A DNA stretch of 64,000 bases from Micromonospora sp. Llam0 (GTDB lineage: Bacteria; Actinomycetota; Actinomycetes; Mycobacteriales; Micromonosporaceae): assembly GCF_003751085.1 (NCBI RefSeq), contig NZ_RJJY01000001.1, positions 2,418,001 to 2,482,000 on the forward strand. Direction: 5' to 3'. Both the position numbers and the translations under genes were made by a program. The notes beneath the pieces were generated by a model, which worked only from the letters and a program-made list of their open reading frames with translations, was not told where the DNA came from and did no database searches. Of the stretch, positions 17,601 through 26,183 are shown piece by piece (within the stretch, counting starts at the first letter, position 1; the number at the start of each line of letters is the position of its first letter).

Positions 17601-17831
17601 GCAGGTCTGGAGCTGCACGAGGGCAGCCACGAGAGCGTCGCGGGTGGCGTCCCGGTCCACCAGCAACGTGGTGTTGGCGTCGCCGAGGTTGTCGGAGAAG
17701 ACGGCATACAGCGCCTTCGCGTCACGCGCCGCCGACGCCAACCGCCGCACCGACTTGGACCGGTACCGGTTGATACCTACGAAAAGACCATGGAACTGCC
17801 GCGCCGAGCCCGTAGCCGGACTGCCCACCAT
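14682..17831 (-). CDS. Caspase-like protease fused to Ski2-type DEAD/H helicase
   Basis: 1049 residues. Residues about 10-260 form a caspase/metacaspase (peptidase C14) domain: LFVGINRY at the start, catalytic His91 in ISFSGHGS, and the Cys pair in VVLDCCFAG (C137 most likely catalytic). Residues about 300-700 form a superfamily 2 helicase of Ski2/Brr2 type: APTSSGKT at 329-336, DEVQ at 430-433, the FHISDL and TTTLAQGVNLPA segments, and NIAGRAGRLG as motif VI. A helical C-terminal domain (700-1049) resembles ratchet-type regions. Cytoplasmic. Helicases with a protease head fit a sensor-effector logic in phage defence, where nucleic-acid binding would switch on proteolysis; that role is inference. 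The Mrr-type nuclease follows at once. Confidence 0.88.
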   Translation of the reverse strand: MVGSPATGSARQFHGLFVGINRYRSKSVRRLASAARDAKALYAVFSDNLGDANTTLLVDRDATRDALVAALVQLQTCSKPEDVVVISFSGHGSTTHELVTHDADPDNLPSTSLPLGQFTDLVSAIPARQLVVVLDCCFAGGAGAKVLNAPLVPRGGVTGLPESTDARLERMAGTGRLILAAATGEQEAWEDPHLGHGLLTYHLLRALLGAGAGDGGQVRLYDLLAFVTREVKAKASGTVAAEQDPSLRGQMDGELQWPVFTDTGPLYSAQFPSSVLDPVTRDLASLRGHGIPQVVLDAWAARIDELNDLQVDTINQGRLLAGANVLVTAPTSSGKTMIGELAAVRAARLGGRSVFLLPTRALVNEQYARFTRTYVPAGLQTIRATGETADDVPALLQGQFDLAVLTYEKFAGLALGNPHLLKLISVVVIDEVQTIVDPGRGAYLEFLLTVLKARRPEGVAPQVVALSAVLGDLGGLDSWLDANVIARTERPVPLLEGVLGPDGIYRHVNADGEEVSERLITPTGWTQRNQDLIIPLVRKLVGQDQQVIIFRSTRGLTRGCARYLARSLGLPEAKAALESLAGADPSAVLADLRQCLAGGVAFHISDLARDEKIAIEDQFRATGSGIRVLVCTTTLAQGVNLPAETVIIVELDHPTGPAQTAPYSVAEYKNIAGRAGRLGLTAGGRAVLIAAGGIDGDHRWRDYVLGTPEDLRSQLLDPQQDAATLLLRVVAVAARREGVTGLSEADVIAYLSNSFAAHQQRMAGAPDPFPAATVSAVLSDLVGAGLLSSDPSGIELTELGTYVSQSGLRVSSAVRVARALRAVYPGALNRVTIIAAAQLTDEVATARPPVNGRGWQKEQTTYIGELQRHGLAGPVLAALPGRERKTAAERAKRAVACIWWMAGVPIGRIEQQLMVHMPSKDAAGATRASADRTQSVVGTVIDIARCLHPDAHLDDLARVLPVQLEFGIPPELVSLAQRAGAALDRTDYLRLASRSLTEPEAVLDADDDILLPCLNGNTSKLKALRQAARAARDGDDSTDFADLLPASID

Positions 17832-18143
17832 TCAACGCCTCATATGTGGAAGTAGTTTGTGCCGATTTCCGGTGGAAGCTGTGCTCGGCCGCTACCTACG
17901 TGGCCGCCTCCAGACTGGTCCATGGCACTCGAATCGAACGATGGCAGAAAAGGCTAGCAGGCGCAGGCCAGATCAAAACCGTCGGGAACGGGGCTAGCGC
18001 AAATGGCGAGGATCGCTCATGTTCTCACGCGGTGCCCAGCGGGCACCGGGCACGGACACCTCGCCCGACACCTCTCTGCGGCATGAGAGCACATCGAGGC
18101 AGGACCCTGGGCATGGGCACTACCAAAGCTGATGGAGGACCCT
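17832..18143. other. Intergenic upstream of the caspase-helicase gene
   Basis: No gene recognised. It must contain the promoter for the minus-strand caspase-helicase/Mrr pair; I could not define it. Confidence 0.35.
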
Positions 18144-18563
18144 CTACGGATTCGGTCCATCGTTCACGTGGCGGAGGTGGAGGCGCGAGGCCATCGCGAG
18201 GTACTGCAACGTCGTGGTTGACGACGGTGTGCTCAGTTCAATCTGGAAGGCATCCTCGTATCCCTGCTGATTGCGGAGCACCCACCGCCAGTCGGACGTC
18301 ATGCCGAGCAGGCCGGCATAGTGCTGATCCGTCGGGGTCGGCACCGAATCTGACACCCAGTGGCGAAGTGGCGGTCGTTGCCGCGGATCGAAGGAAACCT
18401 CGACCGTGTCGTCGTCCGGATCAATCTCCACCTGAAGATATCCCTCGTCGAAGCGGAACTGGACCGACACGAGCCAGGAAGGGTCGTTCGTGTACGCCAG
18501 ATGCATGACTTCGGCCAGATCGGTCAACACGGAGGGCCCAGAGGAAGGCAAGTAGTGCGCCAC
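18144..18563 (-). CDS. Small hypothetical protein (139 aa)
   Basis: Starts at a GTG (18563), with MAHYLPSSGPSVLTDLAEVMHLAY. It is acidic, with several beta strands (WLVSVQFRFDEGYLQVEIDPDDDTVEVSF) and a WRWVLRNQQGYEDAFQIEL segment. The size, acidity and strand-rich layout resemble small immunity-type or phage-neighbour proteins of actinobacteria, but I cannot assign a family. No signal peptide or membrane segment. Isolated between two non-coding stretches. Confidence 0.55.
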   Translation of the reverse strand: MAHYLPSSGPSVLTDLAEVMHLAYTNDPSWLVSVQFRFDEGYLQVEIDPDDDTVEVSFDPRQRPPLRHWVSDSVPTPTDQHYAGLLGMTSDWRWVLRNQQGYEDAFQIELSTPSSTTTLQYLAMASRLHLRHVNDGPNP

Positions 18564-19022
18564 ACGGAGATCATGGCATCGACTGCGTCAGCCGATGCGT
18601 CCGCTATTCGGCATGAGCGGAAGCCGAGGGAACGGCCGGCTCAACAACACCAGTCACGCAACGTCACCGACCTGGAGCGCCGCCAGATCAGCGAGCGAGT
18701 CGGCGGACGTAGACCCACCGAGCTCGGCGGGTGTGCCTGCAGCCGTACCTACCCCCTGTGCTCGGACCTGTACGTCGACAGCAGCCATCCGAGCGGCGCG
18801 ATCCGTCCGCGGCAAGGATGATAGCGGCCTGGCAAGTTAGGGCAGGCCCGTTGTGGGGATGGCCGTATGGAAACGCTGAGGGCAAGTACCCAGGCTCGCA
18901 CGGGTCCGGCTACGGCCGTGGCGGCAATGGCGTAGGCGAGTGCCCGTCCAACGGTCTTGGCCCTTGTTCTGTCCGGCCACGAGTGTGCGGGCGTGGCAGG
19001 TCTGGCGTCGGGGCTGGGCTGT
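18564..19022. other. Intergenic, no gene recognised
   Basis: Open frames on both strands are short and of biased composition. It lies after the end of the Tad operon and before the small gene at 18563. Confidence 0.35.
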
Positions 19023-21962
19023 TCACGGGTTCGCCAGGTCGCGTAGGAGGCTGGTGGCGAGTTCCTCGGTGTCTGGGTCGATGTCGATGCCAGCGTCGTC
19101 GAGTTCGCGGCGCAACAGTCTGAGCCGTTCCCGCACGCCGGGGGCGTCGCCGAGCCGCGCGGCGGTGCGCATCGCCCGGCGGGTTAGTTCGTCGGAGAGT
19201 GGGTCGAGCGCGCGGGCGGTGTCGTAGAGGGTGAGTGCGGCGGCCGGGTCGGTGTCGGCTTGCAGGCCCGCCGCGTGGGCGTAGATCTTCACGAGGTGGC
19301 GTCGGGCGTGTTCTCGGTCGGTGTCGATCCACTCGTAGTCACTTCCGTCGGCGAGGCCGCCTTTGGCTGCCGCGATCGCGGTGTGCAGGTGGGTCAGGCG
19401 GGCGTGGTCGTCGCTGGCGGTGGCGACCCGGGCGTAGGCGTCCTGGACGGTCCACCAATCGACCTGCAGCAGGGTCGGGTCGAGGTGGTAGTGGCCACCG
19501 GTGTTGATCACTGGTTCGATCTTCGGAGCGTCGTCGGCCGGTTCGGTGTCCGCCTGGGCGATCGAGCGGATGGTGCTGCGCAGGTTGGCCACGCAGGTGG
19601 ACAGGCGGTCGCCGGCGCGGGAGACGGTCACGTCGGGCCAGAGCGCTTCCATGATGTCGTCGAGGGCTGCTCCGCTGCGGTGGACGGCCAGGTAGACGAA
19701 CAGTTCCAGGCTCTTGGAGCGCAGGCCGCGTACGGGCTTGCCGTCGGTGCCGAGGATCGCGGGTTCACCGAGGACTCGGGCGTGCACCGGTGGTCCGGGA
19801 TCCTGCGGCGGCTCAGCCTCGTCGGCCAGGGTGCCGGGGTCGGGGTGTGGCGGGTCGGCAGGCGCGGGGGCGGGGGCGCTGTTTTCGGTCTCGGTGGATC
19901 TGCCGGCTGCGGCTGCAGTTGTTGCCGGTCGGCGCCCGGTGGTGGTGGGCCGGGGCCGGGTGGGGGGTTGGGCGTCGCCGTGGGACTCGGCGAGCATGGT
20001 CAGGATGTCGGTGGTCGCGGCGGTGTCGAGTACGGCGACGCGTTCACCGTCGCTGCCGGTGGTGGTGCCGTCGGCGGCGCCGGTCAGCGTGGTGCCTTCG
20101 GGCCAGACCCCGATCAGGGTGGTGCCGATGTCAAGGTTCGTGCCGATACGGATGGCGGTGGCCAGTCTGGTGTGCCAGGTCTGGTCGGGGACGTCGGCGA
20201 TGAGTAGCAGTTGGGGCAGGGGTTCGCCGAAGGTCCACTCTTGTCGCAGGGCGTGGACGGAGGCGATCTCCTGATCGGCGACGATCCGGCTGCGGCGGAT
20301 GATCTCCTCTTCGAGCAGGGCGAGCGCCGCGGCGAAGGTTGGGGCGACGGTGAGGCGGTGCATCGGGTTGAGGTCGACCGCGGCGACGCCGAGCAGGGTG
20401 GCCAGGGTCGAGGCCGGGATGATGACGCGGCCTTGCGCGTGCGGGTCGTCGGCGTCACCGGAGGTAAGGGTGGCGACCAGGAGGGCGCGGGCGGCGTCGA
20501 GGGCGGCCGGGCCGTCGAGGCCCAGTCCTGCGGTGACCGGGAGCGCGCCGACGCCGGCCAGGTCGGCGCCGCTGGGCCCGGTTGGCGGCAGCGGGGGTTT
20601 CACGTCTGCGGTGACGTACTCGCGGACGGTTGGACCGCGGTCGGGCTTGCGGTCCAACAGGTGAGGCGCGGCGCGGCGAACACCTTGTCGGAGTCGGGTC
20701 AACGCTCCGAGGGGTGGTGTCAGGTCGGGGTCGCGTAGGACGGGGCTGGTGATGGGTGTGGGCCGGTACTGATGGCGTCGGCGCTTCCATACCAACGCGG
20801 CGGCGTAGATCAGTCCGGTGGCGAGTCCGACGCCCATGGCGCCGCCGGTGATGGCGACCCAGTCCGGTGACGCGGTCGAGGACTCGTCATCGTCCGACTC
20901 GGGTGCGGTGTCGTGGAATGTGGAAGGGCTTGATGTGGCTGTTGACGCGGACGGGCTGGCCGAGCTTGCCGGCGGTGAGATGGGTACCGTCGCTGAGGGT
21001 GGTACGAAGACTCCGTCGTCGCCCGGTGCTGGTGGGCTCGTCGGTGTGGCGGGGCTTGCCGTGGCCGATGCACTCGGTGCCGGTGGGCTGGTGCTTGGCG
21101 CGGGTGGGCTGGTGCTCGGTGCCGTCGTCGGTCCGGTGGTCGGTGGCACGGAGGGCCCGCCTGGTGGCTTCTGGCTGGCGGGGCTTTCCTGCGATGGGGT
21201 TGTGGATGGGGCACTACTCGGCATTGTCAGAACCCAGCCGGGGAAGATCAGGTCCGGGTTGCTGAACGTGGTACGGCCGGAGATGTGAGGCCAGTAGCGG
21301 CCCTTGTTGAGTTCCCAGATCTCGGTCCACCGGTTGCCGTCGCCGAGGTATTCGTCGGCGATGCGCCACAGGGAGTCGCCGCGGGTCACTGTGTGGTCGA
21401 CCTTTTTGCCGTCGATTAGCAGGGTGACCGTGCCGACCGGCTTGAGCACGGGCGCAGTCGTTCCGCTGCCGTCCAGGCGTTCGCCGGAGCTGGCCGCCGG
21501 GGAGCGCGGATTAGCGTCTGCCTGGATGACGACGGCCGCGGCCGGGGAGGCGTGAGCGGGTGGGTTGGTGAAGGAGGCGGTCAGTGATGCGGCGGGTGCG
21601 GCGACGACGATACTGGTGGTGATCCCGGCGATGAGGGCTGCGGCCAGGCCTTGGGCTGGTGCCAGCAGTCGGTAGCGGGGAGCGCGGACGCCGCGGACGG
21701 TGGCCCAGATCTCGATGGCGACGGATACCGCGAACAGCAGCCACAGCAGCCACAGCAGGATGGACAGTCCGTTGAGGTAGGTGGCGTCGGTGAGCCAGTC
21801 GCGGCTGGTCAACGCTGTGCGGAGCTCGGCCAGGGTGGGCGGGTGGTCGGGCAGCGGTAGGCCGATGTAGTGCAGTTGGGCGAGTGGGACGCCGAGCAGC
21901 AGGGCAAGTAGGCCGACGGCGTTGGCGAGCCGCTGACCGGCGCGGGTGGCTGCTGTCCACAT
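19023..21962 (-). CDS. Membrane LysM protein with C-terminal SARP/BTAD regulator domain (Tad locus)
   Basis: 979 residues from the ATG at 21962, which has AAGGAG about 10 bases upstream; the longer open frame would overlap the gene before it. The order is: three hydrophobic helices in the first 150 residues, a LysM-like segment (HTVTRGDSLWRIADEYLGDG then NRWTEIWELNKGR), a Pro/Ser/Thr-rich linker with APSTSPP repeats, another transmembrane helix (WVAITGGAMGVGLATGLIYA) and a cytoplasmic part. The last 250 residues match a SARP: winged helix (RSKSLELFVYLAVHRSG) plus a BTAD-type helical domain. It could link envelope state to transcription or act as a scaffold in pilus assembly. It is the last gene of the Tad operon. 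Confidence 0.82.
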   Translation of the reverse strand: MWTAATRAGQRLANAVGLLALLLGVPLAQLHYIGLPLPDHPPTLAELRTALTSRDWLTDATYLNGLSILLWLLWLLFAVSVAIEIWATVRGVRAPRYRLLAPAQGLAAALIAGITTSIVVAAPAASLTASFTNPPAHASPAAAVVIQADANPRSPAASSGERLDGSGTTAPVLKPVGTVTLLIDGKKVDHTVTRGDSLWRIADEYLGDGNRWTEIWELNKGRYWPHISGRTTFSNPDLIFPGWVLTMPSSAPSTTPSQESPASQKPPGGPSVPPTTGPTTAPSTSPPAPSTSPPAPSASATASPATPTSPPAPGDDGVFVPPSATVPISPPASSASPSASTATSSPSTFHDTAPESDDDESSTASPDWVAITGGAMGVGLATGLIYAAALVWKRRRHQYRPTPITSPVLRDPDLTPPLGALTRLRQGVRRAAPHLLDRKPDRGPTVREYVTADVKPPLPPTGPSGADLAGVGALPVTAGLGLDGPAALDAARALLVATLTSGDADDPHAQGRVIIPASTLATLLGVAAVDLNPMHRLTVAPTFAAALALLEEEIIRRSRIVADQEIASVHALRQEWTFGEPLPQLLLIADVPDQTWHTRLATAIRIGTNLDIGTTLIGVWPEGTTLTGAADGTTTGSDGERVAVLDTAATTDILTMLAESHGDAQPPTRPRPTTTGRRPATTAAAAGRSTETENSAPAPAPADPPHPDPGTLADEAEPPQDPGPPVHARVLGEPAILGTDGKPVRGLRSKSLELFVYLAVHRSGAALDDIMEALWPDVTVSRAGDRLSTCVANLRSTIRSIAQADTEPADDAPKIEPVINTGGHYHLDPTLLQVDWWTVQDAYARVATASDDHARLTHLHTAIAAAKGGLADGSDYEWIDTDREHARRHLVKIYAHAAGLQADTDPAAALTLYDTARALDPLSDELTRRAMRTAARLGDAPGVRERLRLLRRELDDAGIDIDPDTEELATSLLRDLANP

Positions 21963-21981
21963 GGCGCGCGCTCCTTGCCCT

Positions 21982-22413
21982 TTATCCGGTGATTGGTGCT
22001 GCGGTGGCGGTGGCGCGGACGGTGAGTGTGTCGATGCCGAGAACTGGCACGAGAATTCCGGGTCGGGTGACGGTGACGGTGACGCTGACCTGCTCGGTGG
22101 TTGCGGTGACGGTTCCCTGCTCACCGAGTTGGGCGAGGAAGGCGGTGGCTGCGGCCTGCGCGGCGGCGGGGTCGATCTGCACCACGCCGGTGTCGCGCAG
22201 CGCGGCGAGGTTCAGTTGGTTGGCGCCAGCGCGGGCGGCTTGTTGGGCGATGTGGGTGGCGTGGCCACGGGCGCTCATGGCGTTACCGCCTTCGAGGATG
22301 GCGCCGGCGAGGACGAGGACGACCACGATGAGGAACAGGCCGAAGGCGGTGGCGGAGCCTCGGTCCCGACCTGCTGTGGGTCGCCGAGCTGTCCAGGATG
22401 GGGATAGGGTCAT
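21982..22413 (-). CDS. TadE/TadG-like pilus-associated protein
   Basis: 143 residues. The N-terminal basic stretch (RRPTAGRDRGSAT) is followed by one transmembrane helix (FGLFLIVVVLVLAGAILEGG), then a helical segment (AARAGANQLNLAAL) and a strand-rich extracellular part (VTATTEQVSVTVTVTRPG). This is the layout of TadE/TadG minor pseudopilins and of Rv3654c-like actinobacterial proteins. Unlike the two other TadE-like proteins here, it lacks the Glu at +5 after the Gly cleavage site, so processing is uncertain. The start overlaps the stop of the preceding gene by 4 bp (ATGA). Confidence 0.75.
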   Translation of the reverse strand: MTLSPSWTARRPTAGRDRGSATAFGLFLIVVVLVLAGAILEGGNAMSARGHATHIAQQAARAGANQLNLAALRDTGVVQIDPAAAQAAATAFLAQLGEQGTVTATTEQVSVTVTVTRPGILVPVLGIDTLTVRATATAAPITG

Positions 22414-24194
22414 AGGTTCTCCCTGGGCTGCGGGCCGGGCCGGTCCGTGGGCTGCCGGTACGAGTCGGTATCGAGCCAGGGGTAGTCGTGGCCGTCGGCG
22501 ATCCGGGCGCGCGCGGCGCTGACGGCCACCTCGGTGGCCGAGGGCGCGCCGGCCTGCCGATCATCGAGGAGCTGCCACCAGTCGACGGTGACGATGGCGG
22601 GGGCGAGATGGTAGTGACCGCCGGTGTTCACGATGGGCTCTGGTCGGAGGCCGTCGGCGGTCTCGTCGCGGTCTGTGGGATTGGCGGACTCCAGTGCGCC
22701 GCGGATGACGCCGCGCAGGTTGCTCAGGCAGGTGGACAGCCGCTGGTTTGCCTTCTGCAGGGCGACGTCCGGCCATACCGCGTCGAGGATCTCCATCAGC
22801 GGGGCTCCGTCTCGGTGGATGGTCAGGAAGACCAGCAGTTCCATGCTCTTGGCGCGCAGTCCACGGACCGGTTGGCCGGTCGCGTCCAGCACCGCTGGTT
22901 CGCCGATGACGGTGATGCGGACCCGGTCACCCGGTGGCAGCCCGAGGCGTCCGGACCACCGGGTTGTGGCGCGGGCCGGTGGACCAGCCTGCGGGGCACC
23001 CACTTGGTCGGGGCCGCTGTTGTCGTCGGGCCCGGCGCGCGTGACCGTGCCTTCGACCGTGGACGTCCGGGCCGGCACACCCGGCCGTGTGCCGGACGGT
23101 GGGAGCACGGCTCGACCATTGCCCGTTGGGTCACCTGCTGGCGATCGGGCGCCCGTGGGGGACGGCGCCCGCGCCGGCGTGTGGTCCGCGGCTCGCCCGG
23201 GGTGGTCCGGTGCGGCGTGCGGTGTCGACAGGTGGTCGGCGTCGGCGACCTCGGCGTGGTGGGCCGGCGGTGTGGGTTCGTCGGGGCCTGCGTCGGTCCC
23301 GGTGAGTGTCGGGCGGGCCTGCGCCTGCCGGGCGAGGAAGGCTCGGGCCGCGACGGCGGCGTGGTCGTCGCGGCCGTGGAGGACATGCTCTGCGGTCAGT
23401 TCGGCCCCGAGCAGCCCGGTCAGGCCGTCGTAGTCGGCGTTGGCGCGCAGCCGGCGGGCGACCTCGTCCATGTCGTAGGTGAGCACGGCGATGTCAGCCA
23501 TCCGCTTGCCGGCTGCGGCCCGAATACGGGCGCGCAGGACATCGGCGAGTGCGGCGTCGCGTCGTTCCCGGCTGCGGACGATGAGCGCGGCGTGCAGTGA
23601 GCCGTACAGGCCCAGCTGCGGGTACGCCTTGGCGAAGCCGCGTGCTTGAGCGGTGATCAACGGGTGGCGGACCCAGTGGGCCCACAGCTCGTAACGCGGT
23701 GTCGGTGCGGGTAGCAGCCCTCGGGCACGCAGCCGGTCGCGGCGCTTGTTCTCCACATCGACCCACCAGCCGACGAACCCGAGCACGCTCATCAGGGCGA
23801 AGAAGCCGCCGAGCAGCCGGTTGCCGTGCGTCACGACGTTGAAGGTGGCCGCCGCGGCGGCGATGAGCCCGCCGAGCAGCCACGAGGTGGTGGCGTGCTC
23901 GCCGACACGGCGGCGCACGTCGGCGTTGGACAGGAACGTCACCCCGCCAAGCTCCAGTGCGAAGATGCCGCCGATCGCGATCCACCATGGCAGGTCGAAC
24001 GCGGCGACCGCGCCGGTGGCCGTCCCGTACAGCGCGACGATCAGCACCGCGGCATAGAAGAGCCGGCGCATGAACGCCGCGCGCCGCACCGCCTTGGCGA
24101 GGTCGTCATCCAGTTCCTCGGCGACGGCGGTCGCCTTCGGGTCATCGAGCCGGGCCAGCCGTTCCAGCAGCTCCAGGTCCAGCGCAACGATCAT
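22410..24194 (-). CDS. Polytopic membrane protein with SARP-like winged-helix C-terminus (Tad locus)
   Basis: 594 residues from the ATG at 24194, which overlaps the upstream stop by 4 bp. The first 160 residues hold about four transmembrane helices (LFYAAVLIVALYGTATGAVA, WWIAIGGIFALELGGVTFLS and two more), resembling DUF2637/SpdB-like membrane proteins. The middle is charged and helical, then Pro-rich. The C-terminal 160 residues have a SARP-type winged helix (RAKSMELLVFLTIHRDGAPL, RLSTCLSNLRGVIRG) clearly homologous to the one in the adjacent LysM protein. No BTAD helical domain follows. Role unknown; the shared module suggests the two proteins act together. Confidence 0.78.
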   Translation of the reverse strand: MIVALDLELLERLARLDDPKATAVAEELDDDLAKAVRRAAFMRRLFYAAVLIVALYGTATGAVAAFDLPWWIAIGGIFALELGGVTFLSNADVRRRVGEHATTSWLLGGLIAAAAATFNVVTHGNRLLGGFFALMSVLGFVGWWVDVENKRRDRLRARGLLPAPTPRYELWAHWVRHPLITAQARGFAKAYPQLGLYGSLHAALIVRSRERRDAALADVLRARIRAAAGKRMADIAVLTYDMDEVARRLRANADYDGLTGLLGAELTAEHVLHGRDDHAAVAARAFLARQAQARPTLTGTDAGPDEPTPPAHHAEVADADHLSTPHAAPDHPGRAADHTPARAPSPTGARSPAGDPTGNGRAVLPPSGTRPGVPARTSTVEGTVTRAGPDDNSGPDQVGAPQAGPPARATTRWSGRLGLPPGDRVRITVIGEPAVLDATGQPVRGLRAKSMELLVFLTIHRDGAPLMEILDAVWPDVALQKANQRLSTCLSNLRGVIRGALESANPTDRDETADGLRPEPIVNTGGHYHLAPAIVTVDWWQLLDDRQAGAPSATEVAVSAARARIADGHDYPWLDTDSYRQPTDRPGPQPRENL

Positions 24195-24694
24195 GCCGGT
24201 CCTCCGACCGGCGGCTGGCCGACGGCTCCCCACGCAACCGACCGGTAGGTGTCGATGGGAGCGGTCGAGGTCGATGAAGAAGTCATTCTTCCGGGGATGA
24301 CGTTCATCATTGCCAGCGTCGACAGGTCGACGGTGCACGTGACGGTAACGGTCACCGAACCGCCGCGCTGCCACCGGCTGGTGTCGACGCCGACCACGAG
24401 GGTGGCACAGGTGATCGACCGGTCGGCCAGGTCGTTCTCAGCGGCCTGCCGGGCGGCTGCGGTCGCCGCGGTGGGACTGCGTTGCAGGGACGCGGCGCGG
24501 GCCGCCGCCGCGGAGGCGGAGTCCAGGTCCATGCGGGAGATGGCGAGGTGGAAGGCTGCCGTGACCACGACGATGGCCAGGAGCATGCAGGGGAGAAAGA
24601 AGCCGGCCACCTCCACCGACCACGCGCCGCGGTCGCCGCGTGCCGCTACTGCGACGGCACGGCGGAGCCGGACGGTGGTCGGCTGCCTGGACAT
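24191..24694 (-). CDS. TadE-like pseudopilin
   Basis: 167 residues. A basic N-terminus ends in RGAWSVEVAGFF: cleavage after Gly would place Glu at position +5, as in type IV/Flp prepilins, and a hydrophobic helix follows (FFLPCMLLAIVVVTAAFHLA). The rest is helical then strand-rich, with two Cys (SITCATLVVG, VTVTCTVDL) that may form a disulphide. It belongs to the TadE family of minor pilins. No prepilin peptidase (TadV) gene lies in the window, so processing would need one from elsewhere. Confidence 0.8.
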   Translation of the reverse strand: MSRQPTTVRLRRAVAVAARGDRGAWSVEVAGFFLPCMLLAIVVVTAAFHLAISRMDLDSASAAAARAASLQRSPTAATAAARQAAENDLADRSITCATLVVGVDTSRWQRGGSVTVTVTCTVDLSTLAMMNVIPGRMTSSSTSTAPIDTYRSVAWGAVGQPPVGGPA

Positions 24695-24695
24695 G

Positions 24696-25088
24696 TCAGT
24701 TGATCCTCTCCACGGGCGCGTGGACGGTGACGGTGACCGGGGGGCGGAATCCGGGAATGACCGGGGTCGCCGTGCCGCGTACGGTGACGGTGACCTCGGT
24801 GGCGCCGCGGTCGATGGTGACCTGCGGATCGGTGAGTGCCGCGCCGACCGCCGAGGTCAGGATGGCGGTGGCGTCGGCCTCTCCGGCGGCGACGGTACCG
24901 CCGTGGACGCGGGTTTGCTGCGCGGCGTGGTTGGCGGTGTAGCGGGCGCCCAGGGCCGCCCAGCCCCAGGTGACCGCCTGGACGCCGATCATCAGCGCCA
25001 GCAGCATCAACGCGGTGTAGCCGGCGACCTCGACGGTGACCGCGCCTCGGTCACCGTCAGGTCGTCGCCGACGCGGTCGCATGGTCAT
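24696..25088 (-). CDS. TadE-like pseudopilin
   Basis: 130 residues. The N-terminal RGAVTVEVAGYTALML motif again puts Glu at +5 after the predicted Gly cleavage site, followed by a transmembrane helix and then a strand-rich domain (ATEVTVTVRGTATPV). It is paralogous in layout to the 167-aa gene next to it. The start overlaps the upstream stop by 4 bp. Confidence 0.8.
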   Translation of the reverse strand: MTMRPRRRRPDGDRGAVTVEVAGYTALMLLALMIGVQAVTWGWAALGARYTANHAAQQTRVHGGTVAAGEADATAILTSAVGAALTDPQVTIDRGATEVTVTVRGTATPVIPGFRPPVTVTVHAPVERIN

Positions 25089-25288
25089 TCGCCGGTGAAG
25101 CCGATGGTGTACGAGATGTTCTCGAAGAACGCCTTGAGGTCGTCACGCAGGATCACGCCGACCACGCCGACGATGACGATGACCGCCGCGATCCAGAGCA
25201 TGACCTCGACGGTTTGGGCGCCGCGGTCCGGCCTCGCACGCATAGCCACGCTGCCTCTGGTCAGCAGCCGGATGAAGGGGTCGCGCAT
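25085..25288 (-). CDS. Flp-type pilin-like small protein
   Basis: 67 residues, starting after AGGAGG (rc of 25292-25297). MRARPDRGAQTVEV gives the Gly/+5 Glu prepilin signature, followed by one helix (MLWIAAVIVIVGVVGVIL) and a short tail (RDDLKAFFENISYTIGF). Its size fits the major Flp pilin of Tad systems, although the usual EY pair is EV here. It is the best candidate for the pilus subunit. Confidence 0.78.
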   Translation of the reverse strand: MRDPFIRLLTRGSVAMRARPDRGAQTVEVMLWIAAVIVIVGVVGVILRDDLKAFFENISYTIGFTGE

Positions 25289-25298
25289 CGGTGCCTCC

Positions 25299-26183
25299 TT
25301 ACTGGGTCAGGCTGGCGCTGATCGCGCCCATCGCCGCGTACAGAAGAAAGATCAGGTAGCCGAGGCCGAACAGCATGATCGGGATCGCCATCTGCGCCGA
25401 GGCGGCGTGTGCCTGACGTTCCATGTCGGCGGTCATCCGTGCCCGCATGGACCGTGCGACCACGGACATGGTCTCGGCTACCGGTGCCCCGCCGGCGGCC
25501 TGTTCCATCGCCGTGGCGAGTTCGGTGAGCTCGTCGACACCGACCTGCGTGCCCAGGTCCCGCAACGCGGTCCAGGCATGGACGCGTTGCCGGCCCCGGG
25601 TCTGTGCCGCGGCGGCCAGTTCCCGGCGGATCCGGATGGCGGCCCAGCCGGACAGCTCGTCCATCGTGTCGCCCAGGGACTGCTCGACACCGGCTCCGCC
25701 GGACAGGCCGCCACCGACGAGATCCAGCAGGGTCGACAGGGTTTCGCGCATCTCTGCGCGGCGGGCCTCGGCTGCCGTGTGCAGCCGGCTGTGGGTCAGC
25801 CGGACGGCGATCGCGGCTCCGAGCAACGCCAGCCAGAGCGGCAGTTGCCCGCCGAGTCCCCACACCGCCGGCAGCGCGCCGAGAATCAGCATGCCGGAGA
25901 CCGCGATGACGACCTGTTGGGCCAGGTACTCGGCGGGGTCGCGGTCGAGGATCGTGAGATCCCGCAGCGTACGGTCACGGGGCAGGCCGAAGTGGCGCAG
26001 CGGCGCGGCGATCGCGACGTCGAGCCGGCGGCGTCGACCGAACGGGGCGACCTGCGGCCGGGAGAGGCGATCGAGGGCGTCGGACAGCGCAGGGCGGGGC
26101 GGGTTGAATCCCGAGACGAAGACGGCGAGCCCGGCACCGGCCAGACCACCGGCGGTGACCATGAGGGTCAGAGCGTTGCTCAT
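25299..26183 (-). CDS. tadC: TadC-like type II secretion F family protein
   Basis: 294 residues from the ATG at 26183, which overlaps the preceding stop by 4 bp (ATGA). It has an N-terminal helix, paired central helices (MLILGALPAVWGLGGQLPLW), the T2SSF helical domain (LVGGGLSGGAGVEQSLGDTMDELSGWAAI, VGVDELTELATAMEQA) and a C-terminal transmembrane pair (IMLFGLGYLIFLLYAAMG). TadB and TadC form the inner-membrane platform driven by the TadA ATPase. Confidence 0.85.
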   Translation of the reverse strand: MSNALTLMVTAGGLAGAGLAVFVSGFNPPRPALSDALDRLSRPQVAPFGRRRRLDVAIAAPLRHFGLPRDRTLRDLTILDRDPAEYLAQQVVIAVSGMLILGALPAVWGLGGQLPLWLALLGAAIAVRLTHSRLHTAAEARRAEMRETLSTLLDLVGGGLSGGAGVEQSLGDTMDELSGWAAIRIRRELAAAAQTRGRQRVHAWTALRDLGTQVGVDELTELATAMEQAAGGAPVAETMSVVARSMRARMTADMERQAHAASAQMAIPIMLFGLGYLIFLLYAAMGAISASLTQ

